A stretch of DNA of 36,189 bases from the NCBI GenBank assembly GCA_024638965.1, contig JAHEJI010000290.1, positions 1-36,189 on the forward strand. Direction: 5' to 3'. The notes under the pieces are model-generated. The model was given only the letters and a program-made list of their open reading frames with translations. It searched no databases and was not told where the DNA came from. The stretch comes from Planctomycetaceae bacterium (GTDB lineage Bacteria > Planctomycetota > Planctomycetia > Pirellulales > Pirellulaceae). The position numbers and the translations under genes were made by a program. This document shows, one piece after another, positions 30,217 through 36,189 of this stretch (position 1 is its first letter; every line of letters begins with the position of its first letter).

Positions 30217-32361
30217 CTACTTTTTTGGAAACAACCGCTCTTTCAGGAACGAATAAGCCAACGCCTGCATGTACGCCCGTTGCTTGTTGTTGGCGGCTCC
30301 ACCATGTCCGCCTTCGATATTCTCGTAGTACGAAACATCATGCCCTTGGTCATACATCAACGCCATCATCTTGCGGGCATGTCCCGGATGAACCCGGTCG
30401 TCACGTGTCGAAGTCGTAAACAGCATGGCCGGATACTTCACCGACGCCTTGATGTTCTGGTAGGGCGAAAACTTCTTGATGAATTCCCATTCGCCTTCCG
30501 CATCAGGATTGCCGTACTCGGCCATCCAACTGGCGCCGGCCAGCAACAAATGGTACCGCCGCATATCAAGCAACGGAACTTGGCAAACTGCGGCGCCGAA
30601 CAAATCGGGGTACAGCGCGACCATATTGCCGACTAGTAAACCACCGTTGGAACCGCCTTGAATTCCCAAACGGTCTTTGCTCGTGACTTTCCGTATGATC
30701 AGATCTTCAGCGACGGCCGCAAAGTCCTCATAAGCCCGGAGGCGATTTTGTTTCAACGCTGCCTGGTGCCAGCGAGGACCGTATTCTCCACCACCGCGAA
30801 TATTGGCAACCACGTAAACGCCTCCCCGGCTGGTCCACGCCCGCCCGACGCCAGCCCGATAGCCGGGTGTCAACGAAATCTCGAATCCGCCATAACCGTA
30901 CAGCAGCGTGGGGTTGTCTCCATTGAGTTCGATCCCTTCTTTCGACACCATGAAATAGGGAACTCGCGTGCCGTCTTTGCTGGTCGCAAAATGTTGACTG
31001 ACGTGTAAACCCTGAGCGTCGTACATCGGAGTCAGTTGTTTGAGTTGCTCCGGGTCGCCTCCAATTTCTCCGTGATATAGTGTCGTCGGCGTCAAATAAC
31101 CGCTCGACGTCATCCAGTAGTCGTTCGATTCATCCGCATCGACCGGTCGGACACTGACGGTTCCAATTTTCGGCGCGCCGCGAAGCGATTCCCGCTTCCA
31201 CGTATCTCCTTCGGGCGTCAACACATATACTCGATTTTTGACATCCTCCAAAACGTTCAGCAGGATGTGATCTTTGGTCGGAGAATATCCAGCCAGCGAT
31301 GTATTTTCCGTCGGCTTAAATGCCACGTCGAAATCGCGACCACCGGCCATGAAATCATCAAAATTGGTCACCAACAAGGATCCGGCCTGATAAGTCTTGC
31401 CGCCGACTTCCCACGGTTTGCGCAGTTCAAGCAGCAGGTATTCGCGAAAGACACTTTTGTTGGCACTGTTGGGCGCGTCGATTTTGGTCAGTTTGCCGTC
31501 GTCGCTTCGCAAATACATTTCGTCGTTGTAAAACGCCAACGTTCTCTGGACGAAGTTTCGTTCAAAGCCCGGCGAATCGTCGTGCCCTGCGCCGATGTAC
31601 ATGTCATCTGGTTTGCCTTCGTACACAACTTCGGCGTCCGCCAGAGGCGTCCCGCGACGCCATAGCTTGGCAATCCGGGGATAGCCAGACGAAGTCATGG
31701 TGCCTTCGCCGAAATCGGTAAAAATGAACACCGAGTCGCGATCAATCCAACTGATCCCTCCTTTGGCTTCGTTTCGCTGAAAACCATCGACGACAAACTG
31801 TCGGGTTTTCATATCGAATTCACGTGTCACCGACGCGTCGGCGCCTCCACGCGATAAACTTATCAGCGCCAGATCATAGTCCGGTCGCAACAACTGCGCG
31901 CCGCCCCAAATCCAGTTCTCGTTTTCGTCGGCAGCCAGTTCGTCGAGATCCAACACGATTTCCCATTTTGGATCCTCTTTACGGTACTCTTCGAGTGTCG
32001 TTCGTCGCCAAATTCCTCGCTCATGATCTTGATCACGCCAGAAGTTGTAATAGTAGTCGCCCGATTTGGAGACGAACGGAATTCGTTCATCCGAATCAAG
32101 AATCTTGAGAAGATCTTCGCGCAAATTGGAAAACTCCGCGGATGATTCAAAATGATCCTGGGTCGATTTGTTCTGCTCGCGAACCCAGTCAAGTGCCTTG
32201 TCACCGGTGACTTCTTCCAGCCACAAGTAAGGGTCTTCCTCGGGCGTTACGTCTGAGACTTTGCGTGCAACGGCGGTTTGTTGGTTGTCAAGATTGTCCT
32301 GGGCCCAGACCGGCACCCCGATAATCATCATCAAGACGAACAGCGATTCACATTTCTTCAT
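30217..32361 (-). CDS. Exported prolyl oligopeptidase (S9A family)
   Basis: 714 residues from the ATG at 32361, which has GGAG six bases upstream; an upstream TTG is unlikely. A signal peptide, MKKCESLFVLMMIIGVPVWA, directs export. The N-terminal beta-propeller (residues about 40-440) includes PYLWLEEVTGDKALDWVREQ at the domain start. The catalytic alpha/beta-hydrolase domain has the serine in QGGSNGGLLVGNM (S571), the aspartate in RDDRVHPGHA (D654 or D655) and the histidine in IEGGHGGAANN (H686). Such enzymes cut short peptides after proline. With the convergent OPT peptide transporter, a peptide scavenging role is likely. The full triad and length argue that it is active. Confidence 0.93.
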   Translation of the reverse strand: MKKCESLFVLMMIIGVPVWAQDNLDNQQTAVARKVSDVTPEEDPYLWLEEVTGDKALDWVREQNKSTQDHFESSAEFSNLREDLLKILDSDERIPFVSKSGDYYYNFWRDQDHERGIWRRTTLEEYRKEDPKWEIVLDLDELAADENENWIWGGAQLLRPDYDLALISLSRGGADASVTREFDMKTRQFVVDGFQRNEAKGGISWIDRDSVFIFTDFGEGTMTSSGYPRIAKLWRRGTPLADAEVVYEGKPDDMYIGAGHDDSPGFERNFVQRTLAFYNDEMYLRSDDGKLTKIDAPNSANKSVFREYLLLELRKPWEVGGKTYQAGSLLVTNFDDFMAGGRDFDVAFKPTENTSLAGYSPTKDHILLNVLEDVKNRVYVLTPEGDTWKRESLRGAPKIGTVSVRPVDADESNDYWMTSSGYLTPTTLYHGEIGGDPEQLKQLTPMYDAQGLHVSQHFATSKDGTRVPYFMVSKEGIELNGDNPTLLYGYGGFEISLTPGYRAGVGRAWTSRGGVYVVANIRGGGEYGPRWHQAALKQNRLRAYEDFAAVAEDLIIRKVTSKDRLGIQGGSNGGLLVGNMVALYPDLFGAAVCQVPLLDMRRYHLLLAGASWMAEYGNPDAEGEWEFIKKFSPYQNIKASVKYPAMLFTTSTRDDRVHPGHARKMMALMYDQGHDVSYYENIEGGHGGAANNKQRAYMQALAYSFLKERLFPKK

Positions 32362-32572
32362 CTGTGGCTCCAAGATAACCGTTTCATTGACATTTATCGT
32401 TTGACTTGAACATCATAGGCAATATAAAAACTGTCGGCCACCGCCGTGATACGTCTTCGCGTTGAGTCCAAAACAACAGTTTGATTGTTTCACACACCGC
32501 CCTCGGCAAGCGAGCTGGTATCCCGTACAAAGGATTGTTCTGCTTTGCACACTATTCAAATAGCTGTCGACC

Positions 32573-35305
32573 ATGGATCAACTGCCGCAAAATATTCGCC
32601 TGTTGGGTGGCATGCTGGGCCAGATCATTGTCCAGCAAGCCGGTGAGCCTGTTTTTGAATTGGAAGAGACGCTTCGCTCGCTTTCCAAGGGCTGGCGTGA
32701 CGGCGACGATTCCGCAGCGTCCAAAATCAGCGAAATTACTGATGAAATGGTCGATGATTTACCGCTGACCAGTGATATTCTCAAGGCTTTTTCGACCTAT
32801 TTCCAATTGGTAAATCTTGCCGAGGAACACGAACGGATTCGGATTCTCGATCGGAGAGCCAACCAAGCCTTCGCGGAACAGGTTGCCATGGACGAATCGA
32901 TCGAGGCGGCGATCGAAACGTTGAAAGGTGAAGGCTTCTCTGCCGATCAGGTCCGCGAGGCGTTGGGGCAAATGCTGATCATGCCGGTATTCACCGCTCA
33001 TCCGACCGAATCGAAACGCCGCACGACGCGGCAAATCCTGAAACACATTTCAAGCAGCCTTGACGAACTGGAGTCGAGCAGTCCGGTGCAGCACGCGTCG
33101 ATTCATGAGGAGCTGGCCGAATACATTACGCTGCTGTGGCAAAGTGACGAGAGTCGAAAACGCAAGCCGACGGTGATGGATGAAGTCCGCAACACGGGGT
33201 TCTATTTTTTTGAAAACACATTGCTGGACGTCGTGCCACGCATCTATGTGGAACTGGAACAAGCCCTGAAAAAATCGTATCCCGATCACAATTGGTCGGT
33301 TCCGGTCATTCTGCGATTTGGATCATGGATCGGTGGTGACCGGGACGGCAACCCGTTTGTGACGACCGAGACGACCGAGTCGGCGATCCGCGCGCAAAAG
33401 GAATTGGTGCTCGAGCGTTACGCCGCCGACGTCCAGGCACTGTATGAAATGCTCAGTCCGGCCATCGGGCGAACGACTTTTAATTCCGGGTTTCTTGAAC
33501 AACTGCGAACTGAAATCGAGCAACTACCGCAGCACGAATTGGAGACGATCGGTCGATTTCAGCAGGAACCCTACCGGCAAAAGCTGATCCTGATCTATCG
33601 ACGACTGCTGGCGACGATCGAACAAAACGAGTCGTCATGGGATGTTGAAACCGGGAACACGCGGGCTTACACGGCGGTCGACGATTTACTCGATGACTTG
33701 CGACTGATCGAAAGCAGCCTCTTTGAGAACCGAGGTGGGATCCTGGCAAGCGGTCGCTTGACGCAGCTGATTCGGCGTGTCCAGGTGTTCGGTTTTCACC
33801 TTGCATCGCTGGACATTCGGCAGCACTCCAGTCGACACGAACAGGCCCTGACCGAAGTTTTTGCCAAGTATCACATCTGCGCGGCCTATCAGTCACTGAA
33901 CGAAGACCAACGAATCGAACTGCTGTCAGAGGAAACGGAAAACCGCCGCCCGCTGACTGCCGAGTTGGTTTTTTCGGAACCGGCGAACGAAATCGTCTCG
34001 CTGTTTCGGCTGGTTGCCCAAGCGCATCAACGGACGGGTCAGGCCAGTGTTCAGTCGTGGATTATCAGCATGACCGAAAGTGCCAGTGATGTACTGGAAG
34101 TTTTGTTGTTGATGAGCGACGCGAATCTGTTCGGCAAGATGGACATCGTTCCACTCTTTGAAACCGTCGACGATCTTCGGGCGGCACCCGGAATAATGGC
34201 TCGCCTGTTTGAGAATCCGGTCTATCGCGATCACCTCAATCGGCGTGGCGGTGGGCAACAGATCATGATCGGTTATAGCGACAGTAACAAGGACGGCGGC
34301 TATCTGCGAGCGAACTGGATGTTGTTTACTGCCCAACGCGAGTTGGCAAAAACGTGTGCCGCGCATGGCGTCAGACTGACTTTGTTTCATGGTCGGGGCG
34401 GTTCGATCGGGCGAGGCGGCGGACCGGCCAATCGCGCGATACTTGCCCAACCGCCTGAATCGATTCGCGGACGAATTCGCATTACCGAACAGGGCGAAGT
34501 CGTTTCGTCGCGATACATGCATGACGCGATCGCGCAGCGGCATTTACAGCAACTGTTTCACGCCGTGTTGCTGTCGGGTGGCAAACGTCCTGAATTTGAA
34601 AATCTTGCCGAGTGGTCTGCGATCATGGACGAACTCAGTCAATCGGCACAGAAGAAATACCGGCAGCTTGTCGCGCAACCAGATTTCATAGAATATTTTC
34701 AATCCGCGACACCGATCGACCAGATTGACCGCTTGAATTTGGGGTCGCGGCCCGCACGGCGCAAGCAGACTCAGTCGACAAGCGATCTGCGAGCGATTCC
34801 GTGGGTCTTTGCCTGGACCCAATCGCGAACCAATATTCCCAGTTGGTACGGCGTCGGCACAGCGATCGATGAGTGGGCGGGTGAGGACGACGAAAAAATT
34901 AGGTTGTTGCAACAGATGTACCAGCAATGGCCGTTCTTCAAAACGATGTTGGACAACGTCCATTTGGGCATGGGTCGCGCCGACATGCATATCGCTCGGC
35001 TGTATTCCGAGTTGGTCGATCCCCGGTTTGGCCAGCGAACTTTTGACGATATTCGCAACGAATTCGAGTTGTCGAAAACGCGGTTGCTGAACGTGACCGG
35101 CCACGACGAACTGCTGGACACGGAACCCTGGTTGCAGTACAGCATCCGCGTCCGCAATCCCTACGTTGATCCAATGAACTACATCCAGGTTGCCTTGCTG
35201 CGGCGATTCCGGCTTTCCCAAGATCCGGACGAACGAGAGCAGATCCAAAACGTCATCTTGCAATCGGTCAACGGCATTGCCAGCGGTCTGCAAAACGTCG
35301 GCTAG
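32573..35305 (+). CDS. ppc: Phosphoenolpyruvate carboxylase
   Basis: 910 residues, the standard bacterial length. It adds bicarbonate to phosphoenolpyruvate to make oxaloacetate, replenishing the citric acid cycle. All key motifs are present: [17 protein letters not shown] with catalytic H143; [47 protein letters not shown] near residue 605, with the mobile-loop arginine; [31 protein letters not shown]. The C terminus, [16 protein letters not shown]-like, matches the conserved end that completes the active site. No ribosome site is obvious before the ATG. It diverges from the prolyl oligopeptidase gene, with about 210 bases for two promoters. A cytoplasmic tetramer is expected. Confidence 0.96.
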   Translation: MDQLPQNIRLLGGMLGQIIVQQAGEPVFELEETLRSLSKGWRDGDDSAASKISEITDEMVDDLPLTSDILKAFSTYFQLVNLAEEHERIRILDRRANQAFAEQVAMDESIEAAIETLKGEGFSADQVREALGQMLIMPVFTAHPTESKRRTTRQILKHISSSLDELESSSPVQHASIHEELAEYITLLWQSDESRKRKPTVMDEVRNTGFYFFENTLLDVVPRIYVELEQALKKSYPDHNWSVPVILRFGSWIGGDRDGNPFVTTETTESAIRAQKELVLERYAADVQALYEMLSPAIGRTTFNSGFLEQLRTEIEQLPQHELETIGRFQQEPYRQKLILIYRRLLATIEQNESSWDVETGNTRAYTAVDDLLDDLRLIESSLFENRGGILASGRLTQLIRRVQVFGFHLASLDIRQHSSRHEQALTEVFAKYHICAAYQSLNEDQRIELLSEETENRRPLTAELVFSEPANEIVSLFRLVAQAHQRTGQASVQSWIISMTESASDVLEVLLLMSDANLFGKMDIVPLFETVDDLRAAPGIMARLFENPVYRDHLNRRGGGQQIMIGYSDSNKDGGYLRANWMLFTAQRELAKTCAAHGVRLTLFHGRGGSIGRGGGPANRAILAQPPESIRGRIRITEQGEVVSSRYMHDAIAQRHLQQLFHAVLLSGGKRPEFENLAEWSAIMDELSQSAQKKYRQLVAQPDFIEYFQSATPIDQIDRLNLGSRPARRKQTQSTSDLRAIPWVFAWTQSRTNIPSWYGVGTAIDEWAGEDDEKIRLLQQMYQQWPFFKTMLDNVHLGMGRADMHIARLYSELVDPRFGQRTFDDIRNEFELSKTRLLNVTGHDELLDTEPWLQYSIRVRNPYVDPMNYIQVALLRRFRLSQDPDEREQIQNVILQSVNGIASGLQNVG

Positions 35306-35349
35306 TTTCCGAACGATGTCATCAATCTTGTCGTTTGCAAAAAGCATGA

Positions 35350-35368
35350 AATTGGGCAAAGGCCAATT
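35350..35368. promoter_or_regulatory. Palindrome AATTGG-N7-CCAATT, candidate operator
   Basis: Perfect six-base arms with a seven-base spacer end one base before the -35-like TTGACA of the Fur/PerR gene. Size and position would suit a dimeric regulator, possibly the Fur/PerR protein itself. It does not match the classical Fur or PerR box closely. Confidence 0.45.
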
Positions 35369-35369
35369 C

Positions 35370-35398
35370 TTGACAAAGTCCAGAATTTGGTGTAAAAC
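35370..35398 (+). promoter_or_regulatory. Sigma-70-like promoter close to the Fur/PerR start codon
   Basis: TTGACA (35370-35375), a 17-base spacer, and TAAAAC (35393-35398). The -35 is consensus and the -10 matches four of six bases. Transcription should begin about 6-8 bases downstream, at or just before the ATG at 35406, so the mRNA would be leaderless or nearly so. No ribosome site precedes that ATG, which agrees. Confidence 0.55.
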
Positions 35399-35405
35399 GG
35401 CGCGG

Positions 35406-35840
35406 ATGTCGAACGATCCAGCCAAACTCCTTCGCGAACATGGACTCCAAGTCACGGCCCAACGCCTGGCCGTGCTGCGTGTGGTTTCGGCTCGGCCCCA
35501 TTGCACGGCGGACGACGTCGCCGCGGATGTTCGCTCCGAGATCGGTGCCATCTCGCGACAAGCGGTGTACGACGCGCTCGGAATTTTGGCCGAAAAAGGC
35601 CTTATCCGTCGCATCCAGCCCGACGGGTCGTCGGCCCTCTATGAGGATCGGGTCGGTGACAACCACCACCACGTGATCTGTCGCACCTGCGGAAAAACGG
35701 TCGATGTTGACTGCGCGGTCGGCGAAACGCCCTGCTTGACCGCAGCCGATAACTCGGGATATCAGATCGATGAGGCGGAAGTGATCTATTGGGGCATCTG
35801 TCCCGATTGTCTTGCGGCAACGTCGAGGGCGGGAGACTAA
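35406..35840 (+). CDS. Fur/PerR-family metal-dependent regulator
   Basis: 144 residues. The N-terminal winged helix, [20 protein letters not shown], then [20 protein letters not shown] and [12 protein letters not shown], is that of Fur proteins. The metal-binding part has [20 protein letters not shown] and CPDCLAA, giving two C-x2-C pairs for a structural zinc and the HHH for the regulatory iron or manganese. The location 65 bases upstream of a probable catalase-peroxidase gene makes a PerR role (peroxide sensing through iron-catalysed histidine oxidation) likelier than iron control. The ATG is chosen over the longer open frame because the family begins here. Its promoter suggests a leaderless transcript and possible autoregulation. 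Confidence 0.9.
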   Translation: MSNDPAKLLREHGLQVTAQRLAVLRVVSARPHCTADDVAADVRSEIGAISRQAVYDALGILAEKGLIRRIQPDGSSALYEDRVGDNHHHVICRTCGKTVDVDCAVGETPCLTAADNSGYQIDEAEVIYWGICPDCLAATSRAGD

Positions 35841-35904
35841 CAACAAACAAACGAATCGTCAAATCAGACTAACCAACTTTCAATCCAACACCTGGAGAAA
35901 TCAC

Positions 35905-36189
35905 ATGTCAAATACATCAACCCCGAGGGAGTGCTCTGTGATGAGCCGAGTTGCTCGAAAACATGCGATGCGATTAATCGGTGGAACAAGTTCAGTTCTT
36001 CTTGTTGCCTTGGCCTTTAGTTTTTTTCCAGGGACGAGTGGCGGCATGCTGCTGGCCCAAGCTCCCTCAAATCCGCTGACCGAGGATGGCGGTCAACAGT
36101 ATCACCAGACCTCGCAACCAGCTGCACCGCATGGAGAAAAGATGGCGGCGGGTAGCAAGTGCCCGGTGACCGGCGCCACGCAATACGTC
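35905..36189 (+). CDS. katG: Probable exported catalase-peroxidase, cut by the window end
   Basis: 95 codons are visible. GGAG lies eight bases before the ATG. The first ~50 residues form an export signal: a basic start (MSRVARKHAMRLIGG), a hydrophobic stretch (SSVLLVALAFSFFPGTSGGM) and a likely cleavage after LLAQA. The last visible residues, EKMAAGSKCPVTGAT, match the KatG N terminus, where S/G-K-CPV-(T/M)-G is typical. The heme-binding and Met-Tyr-Trp motifs lie beyond the window, so this is inferred from one motif plus the Fur/PerR gene immediately upstream, the usual arrangement for KatG. KatG destroys hydrogen peroxide; an exported form would act in the periplasm. Another CPVTG-bearing heme protein is possible. 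Confidence 0.68.
   Translation, partial: MSNTSTPRECSVMSRVARKHAMRLIGGTSSVLLVALAFSFFPGTSGGMLLAQAPSNPLTEDGGQQYHQTSQPAAPHGEKMAAGSKCPVTGATQYV

Noticed and set aside
34544-35614. A 356-codon minus-strand frame opposite ppc and the Fur gene
   Set aside because: Long antisense frames are common opposite GC-rich, strongly coding genes; no family resemblance and it crosses two well-supported genes.
1-36189. tRNA, rRNA, tmRNA, riboswitch or replication origin
   Set aside because: None was recognised by eye; a covariance-model scan would be needed to exclude small RNAs.

Overview
The window looks like a chromosomal segment from a Planctomycetota bacterium, most likely Pirellulaceae. This rests on recognition, not a search: a planctomycete-type ECF-like sigma factor, a leucine-rich-repeat protein ending in a TlpA-type thioredoxin domain, small lipoproteins, a Tat-signal remnant, frequent GTG/TTG starts with poor Shine-Dalgarno sequences, and short gene runs on alternating strands. 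No rRNA, tRNA, CRISPR array, intact insertion sequence or phage module was seen.

Layout. 1-820: the end of a histidine-phosphotransfer protein and a decayed formate/nitrite-transporter-like gene. 817-6943: housekeeping and stress genes: a TPR protein, heme A synthase, a Nudix hydrolase beside a divergent Nudix-like protein, Dps, a multi-pass membrane protein, two paralogous ~80-residue proteins of unknown function, and a sigma factor. 7201-15383: a light and DNA-repair neighbourhood: an alpha/beta hydrolase, a half-length SOUL protein, a class II photolyase fused to a renalase-like flavin oxidoreductase, a small membrane protein, a collapsed Nei/Fpg glycosylase, a short-chain dehydrogenase without the usual catalytic tyrosine, a PhrB-type photolyase/cryptochrome without the usual iron-sulfur cysteines, and a saccharopine-dehydrogenase-like enoyl reductase.

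15440-19850: two related MITE-like inverted repeats around a small membrane gene, remnants of a PIN toxin and an opine-dehydrogenase-type enzyme, a 697-residue GT-A-like protein and a lipoprotein with a terminator. 19976-22123: an ArsR regulator and an SRPBCC protein facing a secreted DUF1579-VOC fusion across a region with two palindromes. 22243-25914: a translationally coupled but frameshifted gene pair, the LRR-thioredoxin protein, an AlkD-like DNA-repair remnant and repeats. 25915-27607: an ImmA/IrrE peptidase overlapping a DUF4411 PIN-like toxin. 27791-36189: a truncated Tat signal, an OPT transporter, a prolyl oligopeptidase, PEP carboxylase, and a Fur/PerR regulator just upstream of what looks like an exported catalase-peroxidase cut by the window edge.

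Two themes recur. One is protection against light and oxidants (Dps, photolyases, SOUL, Fur/PerR with KatG, thioredoxin). The other is gene decay: at least eight broken or truncated genes lie between intact ones. Internal deletions in several show real decay, but single-base frameshifts in others could be sequence errors.
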